From: UBA2040 sp963977135
Lineage (GTDB): Bacteria > Bacteroidota > Bacteroidia > Flavobacteriales_D > Crocinitomicaceae
DNA: 64,000 nt
Reading direction: 5' to 3'
Assembly (NCBI GenBank): GCA_963977135.1
Contig: CAXBNN010000003.1
Location: forward strand, 1 to 64,000
The notes under the pieces were generated by a model. The model was not told the DNA's origin, searched no databases, and saw only the letters and a list, made by a program, of their open reading frames with translations. Below, piece after piece: positions 1 through 8,376 of this stretch (positions within the stretch are counted from its first letter, which is position 1; the number at the start of each line of letters is the position of its first letter). The translations under genes and the position numbers were made by a program.

Positions 1-55
1 TTTGGCTTTTGGCTTTTGGCTTTTGGCTTTTGGCTTTTGGCTTTTGGCTTTTGGC
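1..55. repeat. Tandem TTTTGGC heptamer array
   Basis: Seven perfect copies of the 7-mer TTTTGGC plus a first copy missing one base run right up to the window edge, so the array may continue to the left. It ends shortly after the stop codon of the minus-strand four-helix-bundle gene. The same word, intact and diverged, recurs on the other side of that gene (about 498–640). The array could be a slippage-prone microsatellite or part of a repeat family that travels with the gene. Confidence 0.9.
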
Positions 56-77
56 GAAAAATAAAAAAATATACTTT

Positions 78-428
78 CTACCGCAATTTTCCGATAAAAC
101 TGTTGATTCTTTTTTGAATTGAATTTAATTCCAAGAGCAAATCATCGGCTTCTTTTTCAGTTATAAACTTGCGATCAGATGCGATTAAAAGCAAAGATTC
201 TACTTCAAAAGCGGAACCAATTGAAATTTCCAAAAATCGAGCAAAATCTTTTTCACTTTTCCGCGAAGCACCTTCAGCTATATTTAGCATTATAGAAACC
301 ACGGCACGATTCAATTGCGAAGTCATTCCAAATTTTTCATTCGACGGAAAATCATCCGTTTTATCATACACTTTGTTCACCATTATTCTGCTGTCTTTCC
401 AGATTTCAAACTCTCTAAAATTTCTCAT
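78..428 (-). CDS. Four-helix bundle protein (IVP / S23 family)
   Basis: This 116-residue protein matches the four-helix-bundle family first described as the protein of 23S rRNA intervening sequences (PF05635-like). The family signature is visible: an N-terminal RNFREFEIWKDS segment, the central QLNRAVVSIMLNIAEGASR motif (about residues 39–57) and an acidic, leucine-rich C-terminal helix. The family is all-helical and forms ring-like oligomers. It is related to the Avd accessory protein of diversity-generating retroelements, and its cellular job is largely unknown. No rRNA or reverse transcriptase is nearby, so this is a stand-alone chromosomal copy. It sits between two blocks of TTTTGGC-type repeats, which suggests the gene and repeats moved or spread together. 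The ATG at 428 opens directly with the conserved N-terminus, so the start is secure. Confidence 0.85.
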   Translation of the reverse strand: MRNFREFEIWKDSRIMVNKVYDKTDDFPSNEKFGMTSQLNRAVVSIMLNIAEGASRKSEKDFARFLEISIGSAFEVESLLLIASDRKFITEKEADDLLLELNSIQKRINSFIGKLR

Positions 429-497
429 ATATTCTTGTTTTTACATTTAAGTTAAGGAAAAAACCGCCTTGAAAAACATCCTTTTAACAATTAGCTT

Positions 498-640
498 TTT
501 GGGCGGTTTTTGGCTGTTGGCTGTTGGCTATTGGCCTTTCGCAGACAGCTTTTGGCGGTTGGCTTTTGGTGGTTGGCGAAGGGGTGACCAAAAGCCAAAG
601 CGAAGCGAGCCAAAAGCCAATTGCCAAAAGCCTTTTTTTA
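498..640. repeat. Degenerate TTGGC / GCCAAAA repeat block upstream of ileS
   Basis: The first half holds repeated TTTTGGC, TGTTGGC, TATTGGC and GGTTGGC words. After about position 585 the same word appears inverted as CCAAAAGCC several times. The two halves can pair into an imperfect long stem. Reading frames run through the block, but they have repetitive, low-complexity composition and do not look coding. The ileS promoter lies at its right end. Confidence 0.75.
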
Positions 641-649
641 CTAACTTTG
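621..649 (+). promoter_or_regulatory. Bacteroidota-type promoter for ileS
   Basis: A TTG at 621–623 is followed 18 bases later by TAACTTTG (642–649), matching the Bacteroidota -33 TTG and -7 TAnnTTTG elements. The ileS ATG is 24 bases downstream. The -33 TTG is part of a TTGCCAAAAG repeat copy, so the repeat block may have contributed to the promoter. Confidence 0.6.
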
Positions 650-673
650 CACGCTCAAACAAACAGATTAACA

Positions 674-3600
674 ATGCAAAAATATCCTGAATACAAAGGT
701 CTTGACCTACCAAACGTGGCGCAAACGGTGCTTGAAAAATGGAAAGCTAATTCTATTTTCGAGGAGTCTATTGCGATTCGCGAAGGAAAAGAAAGTTTTG
801 TTTTCTACGAAGGACCGCCATCTGCAAACGGATTGCCGGGAATTCACCACGTGATGGGAAGAACCATCAAGGATATATTTTGTCGCTATAAAACGCTTCA
901 AGGTTTTCAAGTAAAACGGAAAGCTGGCTGGGACACACACGGACTTCCAGTGGAACTAAGTGTTGAAAAAGAACTCGGCATCACCAAAGAAGATATCGGA
1001 ACGAAAATTTCGGTTGAAGCTTACAACAAAGCTTGCCGTGAGACTGTAATGCGTTACACGGATGTTTGGAACGACCTGACAGAAAAAATGGGTTACTGGG
1101 TGGACATGAATGATCCATACATCACCTACAAACCAAAATATATGGAGTCTGTTTGGTGGTTGCTGAAACAGATTTACGATAAAAAATTAATCTACAAAGG
1201 TTATACGATTCAACCCTACTCGCCAAAAGCGGGAACTGGATTGTCTTCGCACGAAGTAAACCAACCAGGAAGTTACCGCGATGTAACAGATACAACCGTT
1301 GTAGCTCAATTCAAAGCAATAGATTCTACTTTGCCAGCGCAACTGCAAGGCTTCGGAACGATTCATCTTTTGGCTTGGACAACAACACCTTGGACTTTAC
1401 CTTCAAACACAGCTTTGACTGTCGGACCAAAAATAGATTACGTACTCGTTGAAACCTTCAACCAATATACTTTCCGACCAATCAAGGTGATTCTTGCGAA
1501 AAACCTAGTTGGAAAGCAATTCGGAAAAAATTGTTTCGAAACTTCAGAACCTGCTGATTTTGAGAATTTCAAAGAAGGAGACAAAAAGATTCCTTACCAA
1601 GTTTTAGGAGAATTCAAAGGAGCTGATCTTGTTGGAATCCGTTACGAACAACTAATGCCTTTGGCCCTTCCTTACCAAAATCCAGAAAACGCTTTCCGCG
1701 TAATTTCAGGTGATTTCGTTACTATAGATGACGGAACAGGAATCGTGCACACGGCCCCAACTTTCGGTGCAGACGATGCGAAAGTTGCCAAAGAAGCAAC
1801 ACCAGAAATTCCACCGATGTTGGTTTTGGATGCGAATGAAAATCCAGTTCCATTAGTGGACCTGCAAGGACGTTTCATTCAAGGTCTTGGGGTTTACTCA
1901 GGTAAATACGTTAAAAACGAATACTACAACGACGGAGAAGCACCAGAACGCTCTACGGATGTTGATATAGCCATTCAGTTAAAAGAAGAAAACAAAGCGT
2001 TTAAAGTGGAGAAATACGTCCACAGTTATCCGCATTGCTGGCGAACAGATAAACCGATTTTGTATTACCCGCTGGATTCTTGGTTCATCAAAGTTACGGA
2101 GATCAAAGACCGTATGTTTGAACTGAACGAAACCATCAACTGGAAACCAGCAGCAACAGGTGAAGGCCGTTTCGGAAATTGGTTGAAAAATGCCAACGAT
2201 TGGAACTTGTCTCGCTCACGTTACTGGGGAATTCCTTTGCCAATCTGGCGAACGGAAGACGGTACGGAAGAAATAATGATCGGTTCTGTTGAGGAATTGA
2301 AAGCTGCTGCTGAAAAATCAGTTCAAGCTGGAATCATGACGGAAAACCCACTAGCGAAATTTGTTGTGGGCGATATGTCGGAAGAGAATTACGACCAAAT
2401 TGACTTGCACAAAAGCTACATGGATCAAATCGTTTTGGTTTCTTCCAAAGGTGAACCAATGAAACGCGAAGCTGACCTTATTGACGTTTGGTTCGACTCG
2501 GGTGCTATGCCTTATGCGCAATCGCATTATCCTTTCGAAAACAAAGAATTAATCGATCAAGAAAAAACATATCCTGCTGATTTTATCGCGGAAGGTGTTG
2601 ACCAAACACGTGGATGGTTCTACACTTTGCACGCCATTTCAACTATGGTTTTCGATAAAGTAGCTTACAAAAATGTTGTTTCCAACGGTCTTGTTTTGGA
2701 CAAAAACGGACAGAAAATGTCCAAGCGTTTGGGGAATGGAGTTGATCCTTTCACCACTTTGCCGAAGTACGGAGCAGATGCTACACGTTGGTACATGATC
2801 ACGAATGCGCAACCGTGGGACAACCTAAAATTTGACTTAGACGGCGTAACGGAGGTGCAACGCAAATTCTTCGGAACGCTTTACAATACATACTCTTTCT
2901 TCTCGCTTTACGCCAATATCGACGAGTTCGATTATTCGCAAGCGGATTTGAAATTGGAAGATAGACCAGAAATTGATCGATGGATTTTATCGCAATTGAA
3001 TTCCTTGGTAAAAGAAGTGCAAAGTGCTTTCGATGCCTACGAACCAACACGCGCTGGACGAGCAATTCAAGATTTTACGGTCGACCATTTATCGAACTGG
3101 TTTGTACGTTTGTCACGCCGCCGTTTCTGGAAACAGGGCAACGAAGGCACAGATAAATTATCTGCTTACCAAACTTTGTATACTTGTTTGGAAACGATTG
3201 CCATCTTGGGTTCGCCTATCGCGCCATTCTACATGGATCAATTGTACTGCGATTTGCAAACCATCAAAGGCGACGCAGCGAAAAAATCCGTTCACTTGGC
3301 AGATTTCCCTGCTGTGAAAGAAGATTACATCAATCCAGCTTTGGAAAATCAAATGGAAATTGCCCAAAAGGTTTCTTCCTTGGTATTGGGCTTGCGTAAA
3401 AAAGAAAGAATTCGCGTTCGTCAACCTTTGCAAAAAATATTGGTTCCCGCGCTCGACCAAGAATTCATCAAAAATATCCTTCACGTGCAAGATTTGATTC
3501 TTTCAGAAGTGAACGTGAAAGAATTGGAAATTTTGGAAGAAGGAAATACCGTTTTGGTAAAAGGCATCAAACCGAATTTCAAAACCATCGGTCCGAAATA

Positions 3601-4081
3601 CGGTAAACACATGAAAGCCATCGCACAATTGGTGCAAGCTTTCAACCAAGACGATATCACCAAAATTGAAAAAACGAACCTTTGGTCAGGCGAAATAAAC
3701 GGTGAAACGATAGAATTGACAAACGAAGATTTCGAAATCTCTGCGCAAGAAATTCCAGGCATGCTGGTAGCTTCTGAAGGAAGTTACACCGTTGCTATGG
3801 ACATCACCATTTCCGACGAACTGAGAAAAGAAGGCATCGCCCGTGAGGTCGTAAACCGCGTTCAAAATTTCAGAAAAGACGCCGGCTTTGAAGTAACGGA
3901 TCGTATTTCTATCCAACTAGACAGCACGCCAGAAATCATGGAAGCAATCAAAACAAACAGCGAATTTATTTGCAACGAGGTGTTGGCAAATGAGATCTTG
4001 TTTGGTGGCGTTGGTGGCGAAGCGCTAGTTACGGATATTGAGGTTGAAGGGGATACGAAGGTTGTGTTGGTGAGGGTATAG
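674..4081 (+). CDS. ileS: Isoleucyl-tRNA synthetase
   Basis: The enzyme charges tRNA-Ile with isoleucine using ATP in the cytoplasm. The 1135-residue product has the class I signature as GIHH at residues 56–59, inside GPPSANGLPG, and KMSKR at residues 681–685. Between them lies the large CP1 editing insertion that clears mischarged valine, and the C-terminal third is the anticodon-binding and extension region. The length and the form of the first signature fit the eukaryotic-type (IleS2) enzyme, which is usual in Bacteroidota and is known in other bacteria for poor sensitivity to mupirocin. The open frame extends back to 524, but that extension is translated repeat. I chose the ATG at 674 because MQKYPEYKGLDLP begins the conserved N-terminus and follows a good promoter. 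Confidence 0.97.
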   Translation: MQKYPEYKGLDLPNVAQTVLEKWKANSIFEESIAIREGKESFVFYEGPPSANGLPGIHHVMGRTIKDIFCRYKTLQGFQVKRKAGWDTHGLPVELSVEKELGITKEDIGTKISVEAYNKACRETVMRYTDVWNDLTEKMGYWVDMNDPYITYKPKYMESVWWLLKQIYDKKLIYKGYTIQPYSPKAGTGLSSHEVNQPGSYRDVTDTTVVAQFKAIDSTLPAQLQGFGTIHLLAWTTTPWTLPSNTALTVGPKIDYVLVETFNQYTFRPIKVILAKNLVGKQFGKNCFETSEPADFENFKEGDKKIPYQVLGEFKGADLVGIRYEQLMPLALPYQNPENAFRVISGDFVTIDDGTGIVHTAPTFGADDAKVAKEATPEIPPMLVLDANENPVPLVDLQGRFIQGLGVYSGKYVKNEYYNDGEAPERSTDVDIAIQLKEENKAFKVEKYVHSYPHCWRTDKPILYYPLDSWFIKVTEIKDRMFELNETINWKPAATGEGRFGNWLKNANDWNLSRSRYWGIPLPIWRTEDGTEEIMIGSVEELKAAAEKSVQAGIMTENPLAKFVVGDMSEENYDQIDLHKSYMDQIVLVSSKGEPMKREADLIDVWFDSGAMPYAQSHYPFENKELIDQEKTYPADFIAEGVDQTRGWFYTLHAISTMVFDKVAYKNVVSNGLVLDKNGQKMSKRLGNGVDPFTTLPKYGADATRWYMITNAQPWDNLKFDLDGVTEVQRKFFGTLYNTYSFFSLYANIDEFDYSQADLKLEDRPEIDRWILSQLNSLVKEVQSAFDAYEPTRAGRAIQDFTVDHLSNWFVRLSRRRFWKQGNEGTDKLSAYQTLYTCLETIAILGSPIAPFYMDQLYCDLQTIKGDAAKKSVHLADFPAVKEDYINPALENQMEIAQKVSSLVLGLRKKERIRVRQPLQKILVPALDQEFIKNILHVQDLILSEVNVKELEILEEGNTVLVKGIKPNFKTIGPKYGKHMKAIAQLVQAFNQDDITKIEKTNLWSGEINGETIELTNEDFEISAQEIPGMLVASEGSYTVAMDITISDELRKEGIAREVVNRVQNFRKDAGFEVTDRISIQLDSTPEIMEAIKTNSEFICNEVLANEILFGGVGGEALVTDIEVEGDTKVVLVRV

Positions 4082-4149
4082 GATAGGCACGCGGATGACA
4101 CGGATTTTGTAGGATTTGCGCTGATTTTTGTTTTGGGTTTTTATCAATT

Positions 4150-4335
4150 GCCTTCGGCTAATGATTGAAAAACCCTTGTTCCAACCTTATCATCCAATTT
4201 ATTTGCTTCTTTTAAAACGGATACAAAAGTCTTGAAACAATTTTTCATTCAAACCATATTTTCTCGCTTCTTTACAGTTAGGCTTTCGTTCATCAAGGAC
4301 ATCAATTTTTAAGAATTTATCTTGGCCAATTTAAT
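4150..4335 (-). pseudogene. Chimeric gene remnant: coiled-coil membrane protein piece joined to an McrC-like tail
   Basis: Reading the minus strand from about 4334, the frame gives IGQDKFLKIDVLDE, then KEARKYGLNEK. This is nearly the same as IGQDKFLKIDILDD and KEARRYALNEK in the 9195–10463 gene, and the DNA is similar too. From about 4240 to 4156 the similarity switches to the 3' end of mcrC (16035–16105): CFKTFVSVLKEANKLDD here against CYKTFVSVLKDENVLDD there. There is no start codon and neither half is a whole gene. I read it as debris of a former second copy or relative of the island, joined by deletion. The rest of 4082–4391 shows nothing else I can name. Confidence 0.65.
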
Positions 4336-4391
4336 TTTTTCAACTAGGCATAATTTTATTAAGAAGTTTATAATTTTAGTCTTCGCAAACT

Positions 4392-5495
4392 ATGAAAACT
4401 CAAGCCAAAAAATTAGAGCTAAAAAGAGCCATTTTTGAATTAGAAATGCCTTATCCAAAGGATGATTTAATTTTGAACTATGCTGATTTCCTTAAATCTC
4501 GTGATTTTTTGCAATACTATCAATTTAACCCTATTGTTTTTGAAAGGCTATTAAATTTAGTTGTGAATGAATGGAATTCAGAAAAGAGAATGAATCGGTT
4601 ATCTCTTTTGCAGGTAGTAAAAAAATACTTTAATGTTTCATTGATGGAAACATCTAACAAACGATACTACCAAAGCAATAGATTAAATTACCTTTTTTCA
4701 ATTGAAACGAGAAAATTACTTTTTGAGATATTTAGGAAAGTTTTTGTGGAAGGAAACTACATCAGCCAGAAACAACTTGGAGAAGCCGAAAAGATTGTTA
4801 ATAATCTTCTTATTAATATAGATCTAACCCCAATTGAAGAAAAATGGTTCTGTTCAATGGCAGAAAAATCAGAATTAATTTTAAATCGATTGTTAAGGTA
4901 TCCAACTAAATCAAAAATAATTAGTCAATGGGCTAGAGACAACTATACTATCAGTCTAATTAGAAATCGTAGACCAGAAATCGTTGGTTGGCTTCTTGAT
5001 GAAGATTCAAATTTTGAAGTTGACAATCAAATTCTTATCGACGATTTTGAAGCTATAAATGCCTTTGATATAGAAGCCATAAAGTCATATGAAGATGAAT
5101 TGGCCATGAATACACTCTTAATTAACGAATTTGGAGGCTTCAAACAAAAGTCAGATAATACATCTAATATACTGATTGATGGAAGTATTAAAGGCCCTGA
5201 CAGTATAGAGTTAAAATTAACCAAGAGGTATTATAGGGTTCCTACTGACTCGACTAAAAATCTTCCTGTTTCGATTCCCGATTTCGATCAGCTGCACCAA
5301 GTATTTTACAGCAATATCATAACAACTCAAAAATTAACGATGATATGGGCCATCGCTTATTCAAGATTAGAAATTAGCGTCAAAATAGAGTTGCTCAAAA
5401 AGTATTATTGCGATGAAACATACCATACTTTGGTTAAGATCGGTAAGCGATTAGAGAATAAGGAATTCTTATCCTGGATGCTGAGTGTTCAATAA
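4392..5495 (+). CDS. Hypothetical protein, 367 residues
   Basis: I do not recognise this protein. It is soluble, with no signal peptide or membrane segment, and largely helical by composition. It has many Leu/Ile/Lys/Glu residues, repeated short hydrophobic stretches and the run ILIDDFEAINAFDIEAIKSY near residue 220. No catalytic motif stands out. Its third codon positions are A/T-rich, like the accessory genes up to 9 kb and unlike the neighbouring ileS. It starts 56 bases right of the chimeric remnant, stands alone on the plus strand and faces the minus-strand DUF2779 gene. The ATG at 4392 is the first in frame. The context, between a decayed island remnant and a nuclease-like gene, suggests accessory cargo, but no function can be inferred. 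Confidence 0.7.
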   Translation: MKTQAKKLELKRAIFELEMPYPKDDLILNYADFLKSRDFLQYYQFNPIVFERLLNLVVNEWNSEKRMNRLSLLQVVKKYFNVSLMETSNKRYYQSNRLNYLFSIETRKLLFEIFRKVFVEGNYISQKQLGEAEKIVNNLLINIDLTPIEEKWFCSMAEKSELILNRLLRYPTKSKIISQWARDNYTISLIRNRRPEIVGWLLDEDSNFEVDNQILIDDFEAINAFDIEAIKSYEDELAMNTLLINEFGGFKQKSDNTSNILIDGSIKGPDSIELKLTKRYYRVPTDSTKNLPVSIPDFDQLHQVFYSNIITTQKLTMIWAIAYSRLEISVKIELLKKYYCDETYHTLVKIGKRLENKEFLSWMLSVQ

Positions 5496-5666
5496 CGATA
5501 AATCCGTTAACCGAATAATTTATTGAATGGATCATTCGTATTATTAAAACAGAGGTAAACTCATATGTTATTTTCTGTTTTAATTAAACTGAGTAGTTTC
5601 GAAGATTGAGGTAAAAAGGAAAAATCATATTTTTTTGATTAGCAAGTAAATTTCATAGTTTGAAAC

Positions 5667-7142
5667 TTAAACTCCTCTCAAAACCCCCAATATCCTAACC
5701 ATTGCCAAAGTATCCATCTTGCAATACTCTAACAAATCCTTTCTGGTGCTATGAATATCGCCTTCAAATATTCCTTGGACCATTTGGGAAAAAGTATTAC
5801 TCGCTGTCCCTCCTTCTTTTATGTTTAAATCGCTGTAGGATAACTCTGGCACCAATGCTGGAAGAACTTTTTTAATCGAATATGAACCCTGCATTTCAGG
5901 TGTATAATATGACCGATCTCGGAAAGGGATCATTAAGTCTTTTAAGCGAGCTACTATATTGGATAAAGGCAAAGTATGTTTTGGTGAGAATGCAATTAGC
6001 TCCTTTAACTTACCTCTTTCGAAGACAATATTGTATACAAGCACATCTCCAAATTCTCCACAATCATTAATCAACTGCTCAATAAATTTTATTCTTGGAT
6101 CTTCTCCATTCATTTCTGCTAGATATTCTTTGTGCTCCAATTTTCCATCCTTGTGTTCAATATGCAAGGAATACTGAAATACCAGTTGTTGGTATGGTCG
6201 ACTTCCGTCAAATACGGGCACGGCACTCGCAAAGGTTTCAAAGTCCAGATGATAGATTGGGTAGTTCATATCATTTACAAACTTTCTAATTGCACTTTGA
6301 TCTATAAATGTTTCCTGGTTTAATTCGCTATTAACCTGCATCCATTGATTTTCGTTTAATGGATAATCCTCCGGTATATCTTGAAAATTAATGGCGTTTT
6401 TCTCGAGTAAATCGAATTTTTTAGCCGAATGAAGTCTTGCTATGTTAAAGGCTGAATATTTTGGCACCTGCTTCCAACAATGTCCTGCAAAATCACAAGG
6501 ATATGGCGACGAACAATGAGGTCCAATTTGAATTTCAGGTTCTACTTTTAATTCTAAGACTTTTTTCAAATGTGCAACTTGATTCGGCACGGCAACAAGG
6601 TTTTCTAAAACTTTTTCCTTTACGGAGGCTATTGTAAACAATTCGTGCACATCAATTTCACCCTGTTTCACATATTGATTGTTAATGTGAACAATGGAAA
6701 TATCTTTTAATTCAATACCTGAATTCGTAATGCAATAATATTGAATGGTTGCGTCTAGTTCATAGGTTTCACTGACACTCGTTGAACTTTTCACTTCATA
6801 AGCTCTCCAACCGTCTTCATGTTTAACCAAAATATCTAAGGCCGCCAAAACACCATTGTATTGAAAGGCTGCTTCGTATATTATTTTGGTTCCTTTCTCA
6901 ATTTCTTCTTGAGTTCGAATTACTGCTTTTTGAAAATCGTAATAGCTTACGGGAGTACAATCTGCTCCACCAGGAAATAATTGTTGAGCAAACTCCCCTA
7001 CTGAAGTTCCTTGGACATAAATTGCTTCTTGAGCTGGACTTATATCATCTCGCAAATCACGGCGGTGTTTTGAATAGTACAAGGCTTTATTACATTGTAA
7101 ACCTTTTATGAAAGTAGATTTTGATAGGATATGCTTTTCCAT
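5667..7142 (-). CDS. DUF2779 family protein, predicted nuclease
   Basis: The product is 491 residues from the ATG at 7142. The opening LSKSTFIKGLQCNKALYY is typical of DUF2779 proteins, whose N-terminal part resembles Cas4/RecB-type nucleases. Fitting features are KHEDGWRAYEVKSSTSV (a D/E...ExK-like core) and a cysteine cluster around PHCSSPYPCDFAGHCW that could hold an iron–sulfur cluster. The C-terminal half carries DUF2779 proper, with YPIYHLDFETFASAVP and VYNIVFERGKLKEL, resembling the DEDD exonuclease fold (DxE motif followed by downstream acidic residues). I infer a two-domain nucleic-acid-processing protein; the family has no settled role. A further in-frame start at 7220 exists, but it adds a segment unlike the family, so I used 7142. 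It lies in the accessory stretch left of the defence island and is transcribed alone. Confidence 0.8.
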   Translation of the reverse strand: MEKHILSKSTFIKGLQCNKALYYSKHRRDLRDDISPAQEAIYVQGTSVGEFAQQLFPGGADCTPVSYYDFQKAVIRTQEEIEKGTKIIYEAAFQYNGVLAALDILVKHEDGWRAYEVKSSTSVSETYELDATIQYYCITNSGIELKDISIVHINNQYVKQGEIDVHELFTIASVKEKVLENLVAVPNQVAHLKKVLELKVEPEIQIGPHCSSPYPCDFAGHCWKQVPKYSAFNIARLHSAKKFDLLEKNAINFQDIPEDYPLNENQWMQVNSELNQETFIDQSAIRKFVNDMNYPIYHLDFETFASAVPVFDGSRPYQQLVFQYSLHIEHKDGKLEHKEYLAEMNGEDPRIKFIEQLINDCGEFGDVLVYNIVFERGKLKELIAFSPKHTLPLSNIVARLKDLMIPFRDRSYYTPEMQGSYSIKKVLPALVPELSYSDLNIKEGGTASNTFSQMVQGIFEGDIHSTRKDLLEYCKMDTLAMVRILGVLRGV

Positions 7143-7394
7143 GTTTGAAAATAAATAAAATTTTAGATTCAGCAAATAGTCACTTATATAGAGATGCCTT
7201 AAAATCACATCTGGAAACAAACAAGGTTTTACAAATCGTTAATTACTCCAATCCGATTCAGATGAATAATATCCGATACTATGGATTCTTATACTGCCAG
7301 GCATATTCCCAAAAACTATGAATTTGGTTGAAATCTTTATTTGATAATACTTTGAAATTCTTCTAATTTTAAACCTCACCTCATCCTTTTGTCA

Positions 7395-7685
7395 ATGACT
7401 ATAAAACAAGAAGAAAAAATTAAAGTCCTATTAAGTAAATACAATGAGATATTGCTTGTTTCAATGCGTTTGGCAATTGCAGAAGATTTTACTAATCTAA
7501 TTATATTGAACAAGGACGATACTGACTTTGAGTTAAGTGAGCTATTGCAAAACAAAGATCAATTTACGAACCATATCATGAAAGAATTTCTAAGACAGAA
7601 CAGTTCTGTAGTAACGAAAGAACTATCTTCCATGAAGGAGAAAAAACTAGCCATTATCAAACAGACGAAACTTAAATTCAAGTAA
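7395..7685 (+). CDS. Hypothetical small protein, 96 residues
   Basis: I do not recognise this protein. It is short, charged and probably all-helical (many Lys, Glu, Leu), with no signal peptide or membrane segment. I prefer the ATG at 7395 (MTIKQEEKIKVLL) over the TTG six bases upstream. The next plus-strand gene begins 39 bases after its stop, so the two may be co-transcribed. In accessory regions such small gene pairs are sometimes toxin–antitoxin or immunity pairs, but no motif here supports that. Confidence 0.55.
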   Translation: MTIKQEEKIKVLLSKYNEILLVSMRLAIAEDFTNLIILNKDDTDFELSELLQNKDQFTNHIMKEFLRQNSSVVTKELSSMKEKKLAIIKQTKLKFK

Positions 7686-7724
7686 CTTTAAGGACTACTT
7701 CATATCTAACCGAATTACATTAAT

Positions 7725-8162
7725 ATGCCATCAAAATTGATTCTTTTCAAGCAAAAATGGGCTTCGCAATTAAACGATATAAAACATGTATTACGTTACC
7801 TAAACACCTACCCTGCTATTTTGACCGAAATTGATTTAACAGACTTAATTTCACCTACGGAATTATTACTCCATCAACAAAATTGGTTAAAGTTAAACGA
7901 TTCTTATACCGGAATGGAAAAGGAATTCTTCCAACCACATTGGGTTCCATTAAATAAGACTTCTTATGACTTGTTCATTGATATTTCCGATTCCAATTAT
8001 CCGATATTTGATTTCCATTTTAATAGTATTGAACCTTATACATATATGAGGACCAATCTTTTTGATTCGATAAATCAATTGATGCTGGCTGAGGATAAAA
8101 GAACAGATTTACAATCGGTAGTCCAAGATGTGAAAAATTCATTTTGGGGATTTGATTATTGA
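7725..8162 (+). CDS. Hypothetical protein, possible SUKH/SMI1-like
   Basis: The 145-residue soluble protein has a core containing YDLFIDISDSNYPIFDFHF, then EPYTYMRTNLFDSINQLML and a final acidic FWGFDY. The alternation of aromatic, acidic and hydrophobic residues, and a strand ending in IFDFHF before an NLFDSI helix, recalls SMI1/KNR4 (SUKH) immunity-type proteins, but the match is weak and I do not claim it. It follows the 96-residue gene by 39 bases on the same strand. No toxin gene is recognisable nearby, so an orphan immunity gene or an unrelated protein are both possible. Confidence 0.6.
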   Translation: MPSKLILFKQKWASQLNDIKHVLRYLNTYPAILTEIDLTDLISPTELLLHQQNWLKLNDSYTGMEKEFFQPHWVPLNKTSYDLFIDISDSNYPIFDFHFNSIEPYTYMRTNLFDSINQLMLAEDKRTDLQSVVQDVKNSFWGFDY

Positions 8163-8240
8163 AAATAAGTTATTGTCCAAAAAACTCTAAAAGATTAAAG
8201 TCGTTTTAAATTATTCATTATTTTTACGGAAGTATTTCGA

Positions 8241-8281
8241 ACCTTAAGAAGGTACCAACCGAGTGAAGACACCACGGTGGT
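8241..8281. other. Short inverted repeats in the 8163–8376 gap
   Basis: The 214-base gap holds two small perfect hairpins: ACCTT-AAG-AAGGT (8241–8253) and ACCAC-G-GTGGT (8271–8281). The region between also contains the palindrome GGTACC. The stretch is less A/T-rich than its flanks. It could be a structured leader of the following gene or a small RNA. There is no T-run, so it is not a clear terminator. Confidence 0.3.
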
Positions 8282-8376
8282 AAAACAATACGGACGATCA
8301 GTCAAAATAAACGTTACGACTCCTTTTGCTTTTGCGAAATACAAATAAAGTTTTTTTTTAACTAAATCTTATTTGT

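Noticed and set aside
1..55. Possible CRISPR array
   Set aside because: The units are 7 bases with no spacers, so it is a microsatellite-like tandem repeat.
78..428. Diversity-generating retroelement Avd gene
   Set aside because: No reverse transcriptase, template repeat or variable gene is nearby; the general IVP family call is safer.
169..450. Plus-strand 93-residue frame
   Set aside because: It is antisense to the four-helix-bundle gene, whose family match is clear.
469..690. 73-residue plus-strand frame and the 524 extension of ileS
   Set aside because: Both translate the TTGGC repeat block into low-complexity Gly/Trp/Leu sequence.
8230..8376. tRNA or riboswitch
   Set aside because: The hairpins do not form a cloverleaf and match no riboswitch core I know.
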